Assembly (NCBI GenBank): GCA_030998225.1
Contig: JAPYXD010000728.1
Location: forward strand, 1-64,000
Origin: Diplolepis rosae
Taxonomy: Eukaryota; Arthropoda; Insecta; Hymenoptera; Diplolepididae
Direction of reading: 5' to 3'
Length of the DNA stretch: 64,000 nucleotides
Under the pieces are notes generated by a model that saw only the letters and a program-made list of their open reading frames with translations, made no database searches and had not been told where the DNA came from. A program made the position numbers and the translations under genes. Below are positions 23,352-34,195 of the stretch, in pieces. Every line of letters starts with the position of its first letter. Positions within the stretch are counted from its first letter, which is position 1.

Positions 23352-23749
23352 CAGGGTTGCACGGTTACGCGTAACTCGAACTTTTATACTTATATTACGT
23401 AATTTACGTATTATACGTAAAAATGTAATAAACGTAAAAAATGGCGGACTTCTGTGGAGGCAGGAGGGTGAGGGAAAAAAGCATAATATAACCTCACTTA
23501 TTTTTATTCCGGAATGCACTAAGTGCGAGATGAAGTGAATTATTCCTTATATATTAAGATTTTAAAAATGAGTGAAAAGTTGGTAGTAAAAAGGGAGAAA
23601 CAATCCTTTGGGAAGAACTGAAGTTTGAGCGGTTGAAAGTTGAAAATGAAGCAGTTTCAAAATGCTCAATTTGTAACATTATTACGTACGTAATTTACAT
23701 GTAAAAAAACTACGTAAATTACCTAAGGTATATTACGTTCACAACCCTG
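23352..23749. mobile_element. Non-autonomous hAT element, 8-bp duplication GCCCTCGC
   Basis: A 398-bp element with ends CAGGGTTG...CAACCCTG flanked by GCCCTCGC at 23344-23351 and 23750-23757, a perfect 8-bp duplication characteristic of hAT. Both sides contain repeated TACGTAA-type words (ATTACGTAATTTACG; TTACGTACGTAATTTACATG) as subterminal repeats. Non-coding; short frames through it are chance. Confidence 0.85.
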
Positions 23750-24199
23750 GCCCTCGCCTCGCTCGGGCAGCAAACTTCACACTCGTTGCAATCGCTGTGT
23801 TTCATCCCTCGTAATGTAATAGTATATTGTCATGACCGTAATTATGTTTCCTTGTTAGAAGATAAAGACTAGAAAATGAGATGATCAGTATTCATTTAGG
23901 AAGTATCGATCTCACACGAGCATAACCTGAAAAATCAGGGTGATCAAACTTAGAATTGCATGTCACTCCTACTACAAATTTAACTTGTGAAAATCTTACA
24001 ACTAATATTTCTGGTTATTGCAGCAGGAAATTTCGGTGATCACAACTTTAAATTCAAATTTCTTCTCAACCTGAGACTTTTAGTTGAAGACAATTTTAAC
24101 TACACCAATCAGGTTACTATAACCTGGAATTTCTCTGTATATGTTTTTTTCGTATTTCATATATTATTGTTAAAAAAATTTGATTTTGGATTTTCAATA
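23750..24199. other. Unassigned sequence between repeats
   Basis: 23750-23830 resembles, inverted, the stretch at 23118-23170 (GCTGTGTTT...TCG(A/T)GTAATGTA). The rest is unrecognised. Confidence 0.3.
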
Positions 24200-25292
24200 G
24201 TATTTTTTTTTAAATTTGAAAGAAAAATGTACATCTTATCAAAAAATGTTACATTTAAAATTTGTAGGTCTTTATGTAGTAAATAATATTGTATCATAAC
24301 GTTTTTTTCGTATCTCGTATAATTTAACTGGAAAATGAAATTTTGATATTGACTTTTTTCAAATTTTAACATGCTGTAACATTTCTAATTTTGGTTTAAT
24401 CGAAATATGTTATTAAGATAATTAGTGTAGATTTATGAGCACTGTCAAAAACCAGTATTGGAGTTTTTGATTGTTTCATAAACACAAAAAATATTCGAGT
24501 TTCCTCAATTTTGCTTGGATGTGGCTGGTTAATGAATTTGTCCCACTTTTTCGGCTCCGATAAAGTGTACCCAAGTTCAATTCAATCTGATGATTCGATC
24601 GAGAGCTATCGAGTACGAGACCTACTACAGACAGACAGACACTTTCGTAAAAACCGTTTTTTCTGACTCAGGGGGTCTTAGTGATGAGACATCGAAAGAA
24701 AGCATCGATGAACAGTAACATCGATATATCGGAAGAACAATATCGATGTCGAAACAAAACATCGATGTTAAAGAACAAAAACATCGATATTTCAAGAAAC
24801 ATTGATGTTTAATTTTATTTTTAAAAACGACAGAAGCCAGAAGTATAGATTTTTTTCTAGGTTACGTTGATTTCATATGATTCAAGATCCGGCAGATTGA
24901 AAGGTTTTCAATTGTACATAAAAGCTGTAATAAAATACAATGTAATTAATTTACCTTGCATACTCTGATAATAAAACTATTTCACGTACTCGCTTTTTCA
25001 GCTTTAAATTTCAAAAATGGTTAGAACGGTTAGAACTTTCCCAAAAATATCTGAAGAGAAACAAAGAAAATCGAAACATCGAACATCGGAAGTTTCTTCG
25101 ATGTTCGATATCGATATTATGAATGGTGTCATCATCGATGTCTAACATCGATACATCGAAAACTAAAACATCGATGTATTCGATGTTTCGATATCCCATC
25201 ACTAGGGGGTCTCAAAACGTAAAGATTTGATGAAAATTTCAAAAGTCATTTTTCACATAAAACTGACACCTTCTCATCGATGATGAGAATGT
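24200..25292 (-). repeat. Dispersed repeat X, inverted copy, interrupted by a hAT element
   Basis: Read on the minus strand this starts at the hairpin TTCTCATCATCGATGAGAA (25274-25292) and follows the order of the copies at 17135 and 18205, including the GTCTG run and ACGAGATACGAAAAAAAC. It is split by the hAT element 24679-25204. A segment at 24440-24625 matches 20438-20640 inverted. Confidence 0.65.
24679..25204. mobile_element. Non-autonomous hAT element rich in ATCGAT, 8-bp duplication GGGGGTCT
   Basis: A 526-bp insertion with ends TAGTGATGAGACATCGA and, inverted, TAGTGATGGGATATCGA. GGGGGTCT at 24671-24678 is repeated exactly at 25205-25212. Both flanks inside the element carry many ACATCGATG-type words, about a dozen copies, likely subterminal transposase sites. 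No coding sequence; removing it restores repeat X. Confidence 0.85.
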
Positions 25293-25357
25293 AAAAAGAA
25301 GACTGATAACCCTTCGATGGTAAAAAGCACAAAAAATTAATAAATTTATAATGCTTA

Positions 25358-27179
25358 CACGGAGAAAAATAGTTGAAGTAATTTTACTCAACTCTGTCGA
25401 TCAAACTTGGGACATAAGGACATTTGAACATCTATTGAATCCTAGTCGGGTAAAATGAATTTGATAAATACCTAATTCACCCAAAGTGAATAACAATAAG
25501 CGTTACATGGGGAATAGTATGGAGTTGAGTAAAACATTATCGACGACAGGGCACCAACATGCGTCAGTGGGTTAACATGAAATGTATAAGTATATCACCG
25601 ACGCTTGAGGTGCTTCAAACCGTAGTTGGGTAAAATGAGCATCAAGCGTATTATTTCAACTGGCCATGGTATGGTTCTCTCGAATAAAAAAAATCTTACC
25701 TCGAGCCTACCAATAGTCATCCGGTACATACATAAACAACATACAAATACATTCATACCATTCAGTCGTAGCCAATCATATTTTTAGTCACAAATACAGT
25801 TAAACATTTAATCTTACATATTCAAACCTAATAACTACACTTATATATAGTACAATACGCTTTCGTCGAATCACGTACACGCTCGCTTACAATTCTAAGG
25901 CATAAAACTTGGAACTTTGTTATATAGTGACTGCCAGAGTTATTCAGGGCTTGTGAGAGTAAGTGTCGCCAATAAAGTTTTTGGGCCTTACTCAAGTAAA
26001 AGTAAATCAACTTTTTTCATAAATTATTCATAAAATATTTTTGTGAAGTAACATAATTAATTAATAAATTATTATAATTATGATTGTTGATATATATAAT
26101 ATTATCATTAATTAATATTTAGTATACATTTTTATTACAACTACGTATGAAGTTTTTATGAAACTAAAGTTTGAAATGTAAATTAAAAAATTTCTATAGT
26201 ATCAAAAAGAATCTTGTGTAAAAACATTTAAAAGAAGGTTTTTTATTTTCTGTGTTGTATATTTTTAGAATATGGATTTTACAATTGCGATTTCCAAATT
26301 ATTATTGTGCATAAGAAATTCATGTGCAATCTAAATCCTGTGTAGATTTTTCAAATTTTATATAATACACTTATCAAGACTTTTGCTGTTCAAATTTTCA
26401 TGAAAACAATTTATTTTAATAAACTTAAGTGAAAAAGAAAGAAGTAGTTATAAATGAATTTAGAAAATTTATGAATCAAGAATTTATTAAACTTACAGAA
26501 TCTATATGACTAGATTATGTGAAACTTTTAAATAAATTATATAAACTAGCAGATAATCATCAAAGTACGATGAATTTTTGAAATCAGTATTTTAGAATTC
26601 ACTATTAAGTAAGTGGTGCATTACACACTAGATAAAACAGTGGTTATTCCACTATTTCTAATTTAGAGAATAGTAAAATAAACTGTAATTGTATTTTGTA
26701 TGTTTTTAATTGATTTTGATCATTGAATATAATAACGTGGAACATCAGTATGTTGAAAATTTAACACGTTTTTGAAATTAAAAAATGTTAATGTGTGCCC
26801 TGGGCGCAGATTACTTTCATTCGTTCCTGCGTGAATAGATTCAGCTGGGGGAATAAGTCTTGCGATTCACGGTTTACTCAACTCTCGATTGAAGCGTAGA
26901 GTAGAATGAACGGAAAGCTCTACTACTTTTGTGATTTAATAAAAGATTGGTTTTTTATAATTATACTACGAGTAATAATATATATATATATTTAGAAACT
27001 TTTAATGCACGCTTTCATACTTCACCCTACACTTCCGAATTTTACTCAACTTTTATTCACTTTTAAACATTTATTATATCACAAATAATTACAATGATAC
27101 TAAATAACTTCTAACTTGTCCATATGTCCCAAATTTGATCGGAAGTTGAGTAAAATTACTTCAACTATTTTTCTCCGTG
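25358..27179. mobile_element. TIR element, CACGGAGAAAAATAGTTG ends, TA duplication
   Basis: A 1.82-kb element with ~80-bp terminal inverted repeats (CACGGAGAAAAATAGTTGAA, GTAATTTTACTCAACT, then AAATTTGGGACATA with small changes), flanked by TA. The interior is AT-rich, with no transposase-like frame of useful length. Half copies lie at 31241-31797 (left half) and 51052-51583 (right half). Superfamily not certain; TA duplications with CAC ends would fit a CMC/Mirage-like or Tc1-like origin. Confidence 0.7.
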
Positions 27180-27703
27180 TAGATTGTCAGAAGCAGTGAA
27201 AAATGAGGTTATGCGGATAAGAATTGTTTGTTTTGGTATACATACATTCCAAAATTTGTACATCGCACTCTGGGATTCCTAATATTCTAAGGAAATCCAT
27301 TTCCTTGAAGCATCCACGTTAATTAATCGCGATTATAAAACAATATATCGCAATTCTTTAATATTTGAAGGATTTATTTTCAGGGTCAAAAGAAATCCAT
27401 TATCAGTAAAACTATTCTCGTTTTACATTTTACAGATAGTTTTTCAACAGTGAAACTATTGGTTATATGTGGAAGCAGGCATGCAATAAATGAGACAAGG
27501 ATTGTATATTAGAGTATTCAATGGAATGTTCCTTCTTCAACTTACAGAGTTGAACTAACCTTACAAGAATAAAGTCACACGAATCATGGGGTTGTGCTTT
27601 CATATGATTACTCATTTTTTATTTTGATTTTGATAATATGTGAGTATGGTGGGAGCTTATAACTCTTGAGCTTTCAGCTCTGGACAAAGATACAAAGTGA
27701 CGG
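27180..27703. other. Unassigned AT-rich sequence
   Basis: No recognised element, domain or repeat. Confidence 0.3.
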
Positions 27704-27707
27704 CTAG

Positions 27708-27992
27708 TGTGACGGGGTATGTTACAAAATTAAATAAATAAAATAATATCCGTGGATATCAACCATTTATTAATAATAGTTACAAACGTAGAGGTGCGGT
27801 GTCGCACGTAACACGAACTGTCTGACACAGACTCTTTCCCTTTGTTAGGAAAAAGTAGTTTGGGAAGACGGGAAAGTGTCACGACCGGTCCCTAGGAATG
27901 CGTTTTGGTAGGGATGCTGCATGGCGAGTTGTCGTTGCTATGCAGCTGACCCATACAAAAGTAAAATACATATAATTTGTAGACGCGTCACA
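27708..27992. mobile_element. Solo LTR, TG...CA, 4-bp duplication CTAG
   Basis: A 285-bp unit starting TGTGACGGGGTATG and ending CGCGTCACA, flanked by CTAG at 27704-27707 and 27993-27996. The TG/CA termini and short duplication fit an LTR retrotransposon (Gypsy-like from the TGTGACG start). AATAAA words lie near the left end. No internal region is attached, so it is probably a recombination product. CTAG is short and self-complementary, so the duplication alone is weak. Confidence 0.6.
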
Positions 27993-28002
27993 CTAGCTTC
28001 TA

Positions 28003-28152
28003 AAGGTGAATTCCGATGACAGCAGAAAACGCATAGCAGAAAACGGACAGCCAATTACAGAAGATCTTTAGATTTCTTTCTTCTTAGAGCTGTTCTGTAA
28101 TTGGCTGTTCATTTTCTGCTTTGCGTTTTCTGCTGTCATCGGATTTCACCTT
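28003..28152. mobile_element. 150-bp hairpin MITE, AAGGTGAATTCCGATGACAG ends
   Basis: Near-perfect foldback: GACAGCAGAAAACGC, GGACAGCCAATTACAGAA and complements around a loop near 28075. A related, larger copy with another MITE inside it is at 48615-48931. Confidence 0.8.
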
Positions 28153-29545
28153 AAGGGGGAATCCCGTTTAGCAGCCTGAAAAGTAACCGACTTTCCAAGA
28201 TTTTTTGGGGATAAAGAAGATAACAAAAAAGTTTTGAAAAAAATTAATAATTTACAAAGAAACCACTGGATAAACAAAAAACCTTATTTTTAGGCAAATT
28301 TTTGTTCGAATTTGTTTAAATGAATTGTTTAAAACAATTTTTTATCAGTTTTGAGTGGTTCACCGACTAATAAAACATTTCAAAAATATGTATGCGCGAT
28401 TTCAAGTTGATAGGTCAAATACTCTATGAACTATGAATCGGGCAAGTTCGAAAAATATGAATTCGAGTAAAGTGCGTTTAAAGTTTTGCGTTGGAAATCT
28501 GGAAGGAACGCGGTGCGCGGTTTCAGAGATAAGCAGTTCAGGTACGGCTCTAGGATTATAACTATATGTTTTTGAAATACCAAGCATTCGTTTAAGCGAA
28601 ACAAAAAAATCGGTTTTTTGGTCTTAAGAAATATAAAATGAAAATTGGATCCCTTATACTTTTACATAAGCAAAACACTTATATCATGAAGAGTAACAAA
28701 AGAAATCTGCTTAATTTCAATGGTTGCATTCTGAAAGTGACGTAATTTCACTACCAATAGATTTTTTTTCAGAGCGTACCTCTAACATATTTCTAACAAT
28801 TTTATAAATACATTACTCTATACGCGCAGAATATTCTAAGTTCGCTGCGAACGCACATAACACTGAAAAATCTGCAAGTACCAAGATGCGAACCCTAACC
28901 GCACGCACGCACTAATTGATTGCCAAACTTTTAATCTACTGAGCATAAAGTAGAACATGTGATAACTGTAAAAAAAACTCGATGTTATTCATGAGGTAAC
29001 TGCGGACCCACCTGAGAATCTACGCAATAAGTCCGGTCAATTATTATTTTTTAATATCACTATATTTCTCACAATTTATTATACAAAAATTATGCAAATG
29101 GCAGATTCATGAAATATACAAAGCTAGTCTCTATTTTTTCATTATGTTTTAATTATGTTTCTGAGTCCTGCATCATATATTGATTCCTACTTTACCGCCT
29201 TTTTTTGTTTGTGAACTCATATCGTTATAAATTGTGATATGGAGTTACAAATGTTTTAATTTTAAAAACCTTCTAATAATTCTTAATCAATTTCATAAGT
29301 TTGTTTACATCGATACAGTAAGATCTTTTTCGTAACAGCCATAAGAAAAACATAATTGTGGGTCAGGAGCGTACGGAGAGGTATGACAGTGTTTCTTCTG
29401 GACAATCCTCGTGCTTATGTTTATCTGAAAGATGCACTCCTATGCCCACCCATTTTATCACTCACCCGTACTTATGCTTTCCTTATGAAAGCTACGAAAA
29501 AGACCTCACCGTATGTGATACATTGCCGTAATTCTAATATTAAAG
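28153..29545. other. Unassigned sequence upstream of the acidic CACTA exon
   Basis: No recognised element or domain. The end provides a splice acceptor candidate (CTAAT then TTAAAG at 29545). If 29546 is the start of transcription instead, a promoter would lie here, but none is evident. The frame 29356-29580 overlaps the junction and looks accidental. Confidence 0.3.
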
Positions 29546-29887
29546 GTGCCTGCTGCGGAAAATATCCATTGCTTCAATGAAAGTGAAGCACATGTTGAGA
29601 GAATGGAAGACGAAAATCTTTTTGAAGAACGCCTCGAAGCGGAAAGCAGTAGTAATGAAGAAACTTTAGAACAAAGTGTTGAAAGAAGTGAAGAGGAAGC
29701 CCTTTCTATTATCTCGGAAGAATTCACAGAAACTGATTCCGATGCAACGACTAGTTTAGAAGAATACGTTCAAGAAGAAACTGAAAGCGAATGTAGCGAC
29801 TCTGGAGTGGACGATGAAACTTTTGTAGTATATCACGATGAAGATAATTTAAATGATTTTGAAGGAAATGGAAGTAACGTATCCGAG
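29546..29887 (+). CDS. Acidic second exon of CACTA transposase
   Basis: A 114-codon phase-0 exon (VPAAENIHCFNESEAHVERM...) made largely of Glu, Asp and Ser. It starts after an AG and ends GAG|GTACGT (29888), a strong splice donor. The next exon (34196) follows a clear polypyrimidine-CAG acceptor and continues in phase 0 as ERIPLYDG, where CACTA proteins characteristically have a (P)LY(E/D)G motif followed by a hydrophobic helix. Acidic low-complexity N-terminal regions are usual in animal CACTA proteins. No start codon of its own; a first exon may lie at 12008. Confidence 0.6.
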
Positions 29888-29939
29888 GTACGTACAGTAT
29901 ATTTTGAATATTCTTAGCAGATTACTTATGAGAATAATA

Positions 29940-30705
29940 CATTGAAAAAACGGTTTTGCTTGACCACCAAAATTTTGTTGTCCTAACAAAACACTTTTGC
30001 TCTTTTAAAATAATATAATTTCGCAGTTTTGTTTCAAATTGCATTTGAATTCCAAGCACTTAATTTTCTAAAAGTTTTGCGAGAAAGGAACTGGTGGGCA
30101 TGAGAGCCTCAAATGCTTCTTTATCTATACCTTGCTCTTAAATGCAAAAAGTTAAGTCTTAATATGTTTAAAAATTTAATTGAGATATATATAAAAAGTA
30201 TTTAAAAATAATAAAATGTATAACGATGAATATATCTAGGTTAACATTTTGCGTATACTTAATATTTACTTTTGAAGGTGTCGATGAAGCACCTTAAACC
30301 CCAGTCTTCCAGAAGTCGTCTTGTTTCCTTGTCATATTATTTGAATTAAACTCGTTCACATACAATTGACTAACGAAAATATATTTCAATCGAACATAGA
30401 GAATAACAGCGGAATCCGCCATATTAGACATAAACGTGCTCGCGTTTTCGACTAATAATAAATGAACACGCATGCGTGATCGCGTATCTAATCAATCTAA
30501 CTAAACAGTTTTGTTGGCTCAACAAAACTTTGTTTAGGCCAACATAATAATACTCAACAAAATAATTTTATGTCAACAACACAATATTTTGTTGGCCCAA
30601 CAAAATAATTTTGTGATAACAACCAAAATTTTGCAATGGCAACAAAAACTGCTGAACAAAACGTTTTTGTTGTGATGCCTACATTTTTTCTAAATGTTAA
30701 GTTGA
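29940..30705. repeat. CAACAAAA-rich repeat in the CACTA intron, possible TIR element
   Basis: Both ends and the centre carry many CAACAAAA / TTTTGTTG words, about ten, with ACATTGAAAAAACGG at the left and, inverted, ACATTTAGAAAAAATG at the right. The terminal match is imperfect and no duplication is clear. Within the intron downstream of the 29546-29887 exon. Confidence 0.4.
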
Positions 30706-30724
30706 CCACTTAGTGTAGTTTGCA

Positions 30725-30980
30725 GCCACCCTGCCAATTGAGGTCCCTGGTGCAAGAACAAAGCATACAATTTTTAGACATGTGAGCATTGGCCCCTAAC
30801 TATATCGAAAATCGTTTTCAAATTTTTATTTTTGAAATACACATTTCAATAGACTTATCAGAATCTATATTTCAAAAGTTAAAACTTAAAAACGATTTTT
30901 GATATAGTTTTAGAGTCAACGCGTAAGGATCCAAAAACTATATGTATCGCTCCTGCATCGGTGTTCTCAATTAACATTGC
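30725..30980. repeat. Dispersed foldback repeat Z
   Basis: Ends AATTGAGG..CC(C)TGGTGCAAGAAC and, inverted, a diverged copy near 30950-30975. An inner stem is ACTATATCGAAAATCGTTTT / AAAACGATTTTTGATATAGT. The outer motif also occurs at 8020-8050 and, inverted, 9050-9080 inside the large palindrome (TTGAGGGCGCCGATGCAAGA). Confidence 0.5.
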
Positions 30981-31240
30981 AACCTGAAATTCTAAATCTC
31001 AAGTGAACAAAAATTCCATTCTTCTAGATAAAAAAGTTATTCCTTCATTATGATTTACGATCAGGCGGCATAATTCATGTACAATATACAGTTTACTTTT
31101 ATTTTTATTTCTATTAAAAGAATTTGAAATGTTTCTGTGAAAAAAGAGACGCTTTCGACTGTGCCTTGATTCCAGCCTAGGTCTTTTGATTGCCGTTCGA
31201 TTGCTCTAATAAATTGAGCTACACAGGCGTCCGACATCTC

Positions 31241-31797
31241 CACGGAGAAAAATAGTTGAAGTAATTTTACTCAACTCTGTCGATTAAACTTGGGACATAA
31301 GGACATTTGAACATCTATTAAATCCTAGTCAGTTAAAATGAATTTGATAAATACCTAATTCACCCAAAGTGAATAACAATAAACCTTATATAGGAAATAG
31401 TAAGCAGTTGAGTAAAACCTCATCGACGACAGGGCATCAACATTCGTCTGTGGATTAACATGAAATGTATTAGTATATCACCGACGCTTGGGGAGTTTCA
31501 AACTGTATTGAGTAAAATGAGCATCGGGCGTGTTATTTCAACTGGCAATGGTATGGTTCTCTAAAATAAAAAAACATTCTTACCTCGAGCCTGCCATTAG
31601 TCATCCAATACATACATACATATACATTGAGTCCCTTCAGTCGTAGCCAATCATATTTTTAATCACAAATACAGTTAAACATTTAATCTTACATATTCAA
31701 ACCTAATAATTACACTTATATATAGTACGATACGCTTTCGTCGAATCACGCACACGCTCGTTTACAATTCTGAGACATAAAACTTGAAACATTGTTA
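31241..31797. mobile_element. Left half of the CACGGAGAAAAATAGTTG element
   Basis: Matches 25358-25923 closely from the terminus, then stops at AAACATTGTTA. No right end nearby and no TA next to the terminus. The missing right half is matched by the fragment at 51052-51583. Confidence 0.7.
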
Positions 31798-32520
31798 AGG
31801 TGAAAGTACCCCTTATGGAACGATTTTATGGAAGTTAAAAATCTCGGTTCGATTAAAAATATTGTAAGGTGTAGCAATGTTAAACTTTGGGCATTGTTCG
31901 ATGGGCTAATGATTAAAGATGAAAATGGGATCTGTGAAATGCAAATTTTACGTAAATTGACATTTTTTACTCGATATCTCATTTTGCGTGGACAGAAGTT
32001 TACAGGAAAAGAAATACCATATTGATCATTATGGTCTGGTTGATCCATGGCTTTAATAAAATGTAATTTTTTTTAAATTGAATATTAGACCAAATTTAGA
32101 GGCTCTAGAGCTTTTTGGACGATAAAAGTGCCTTCCCTTCCACTGTGCACAGAGTGCTAATATTAGGTACGTGCTTGACGTTCGCCCGTGTCGACACTAA
32201 AAAATCGAAATGCGATTTGATTTTGGTCTTGAAACTGTGAAAAAAAGACATTCTCCGATACATATACTGTTGATTTAAGCCATTTCCAAAAAATCGATTT
32301 TGTGGAATCATAATGACTATCCTACCTTGAATGCGAGTGAGCAGAACATAGAATACCATATTATTTTTCTTGTACGTGTACGGACCTGCACGGAGATTTT
32401 AGGCAGTCATTTTTATGCCATTCTAAGTTTTACCCACTTGAACTCACGCGTTTGCTAATTCGTTGCAAAAAACTTAACTGTATATGATATCGAATATTGA
32501 AAAACGTTTAAATTCGTAAC
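31798..32520. other. Intronic unassigned sequence
   Basis: Lies in the CACTA intron between two insertions. The overlapping short frames on both strands (31746-32048, 31828-32025) show no domain. Confidence 0.3.
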
Positions 32521-33768
32521 CAGCCCTATCCGACGACGAGCTAAATTTCGGTCTCTTAGTGATGACAGGCAAATACAAGCATATATTTATACTTTTTATT
32601 TTTGAAAATAAAACATTTTTACCAATTCATTTTCTCACAAAATAATAAATACTTAAGGGAAGTAGCAAGTTTATGTAATGAATGTGGTCCAGTTACGACA
32701 TGTTTATGTCTAAAATATATTTTTTTAAAATTATAATTTAGGAAATGGTAGAATAGATAAAAATAGACGTAGATAATAAATACATTTAAACTTTTTGAAA
32801 AATGTTATTGAGTGATTTATTTATTTATTAGTTTGATTGTATATTTTTCATGCATACTGTAATTTGAAAAATGGATCAGAATATTGACAATTTCCGCATG
32901 AAATATTAAAGTTTCTTTGATTTAATGGAATGCCCTTTCAATAGGTGCTATAACAATTTTTTGCAAATATAAAAAAAAAATTTATTCGTCGACTTTTTCT
33001 CTCCATGGCGTAATCATTCCAGTGCAAGATTCCTTATGGATTTCAACTGACTAACTATTTTGATTATTTGTCAATTTAATGTTCAATAATGTTTCATATT
33101 AGTTCATTAAAATAATTTGAATATGATTAATGTTCCATAATAATATAATAATAGACAATTTTTATTTTTTCGATTAATTTATTAATTGAATTTTTTATTA
33201 GATCATTAATAATTGATTGCTTGAATTAATTATATATATTAATTCAATCCATTAATTAATACTAATACTCTATTAAAGCAACTATATTAGATCAAATGAT
33301 AAGGTCTTGTTACTCACATTGCAATGCATAATATTTTGTATTATCAACGTAAAATAAGGCAATTAATGAAGAAAAGCAATAAATAAATATATTGCTAATA
33401 TTTCCATTATTATCGATATTGGTAAAGAAATATTAATAAAGAAATAATTTTACTCTAATTATTCGTGATATAAGGATCCTATATGCAAGACAATTTATTT
33501 CTTGTATTTTTGCGATTAATTTTCTAGAGTGTCATAACTATTTTATGTTTCAAGTTCTGATTAGTATTTAAAAATGTTATTTCAATAAAATTGATAATCT
33601 TAGTTCTTCAAAAATCATAAAACTTTAATTGTTTATCAATTTTCTCCATATAAAACAATACTTTCATATGAGAGGACGGAGGTGGCGCCGCTAGCGGATT
33701 AGTCCAACCTGTCATCACTAAGAGACGACTTTTTTAACATTGAAAAAGGCCTTCGTCGGACAGGGCTG
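32521..33768. mobile_element. Non-autonomous hAT element, 8-bp duplication TTCGTAAC
   Basis: A 1,248-bp insertion with ends CAGCCCTATCCGACGA and, inverted, CAGCCCTGTCCGACGA, followed inwards by GTCTCTTAGTGATGACAG at both sides. TTCGTAAC stands at 32513-32520 and again at 33769-33776. CAG ends and an 8-bp duplication are diagnostic of hAT. The interior is AT-rich without a transposase frame. Sits inside the CACTA intron. Confidence 0.9.
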
Positions 33769-34195
33769 TTCGTAACCAAAAGTACTCTTTAAGTGAATAG
33801 TATCGAGTGATATAAATACCAAGAGTGTGACACAAAAATGGAAACAAGGTAGACCGGGACAAAAATTTAAGATATGTTATGATTAGAAAACTAGCTACAG
33901 AACACCAGTTATTATTATACTTGATAAGTTTGATGAATAAAGACTTTAATGTACTCTTTTTCTTTCTCTTTTCAAAGAGATAATTACTAAGAAAAGTATA
34001 CTTTTGCTCTGTATTAAAAATAAAGGACGCTTTCTATTCTCAATTTTTCAGTAACAAAAAAACATCATTCTACCAGTTTATGTACTTGAAGTTTGTATAG
34101 AAGAGAAAGTAATTGCGGTTGCGAAATTTGCGTGAAAGTAGATTTTCCCAATGTTATTGTTAGATTACCGTTAAAGGATCACTTTTATTTTGCAG

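Noticed and set aside
29356..29580. Frame of 74 residues overlapping the acidic exon
   Set aside because: It crosses the proposed splice acceptor in a different frame and has no recognisable content.
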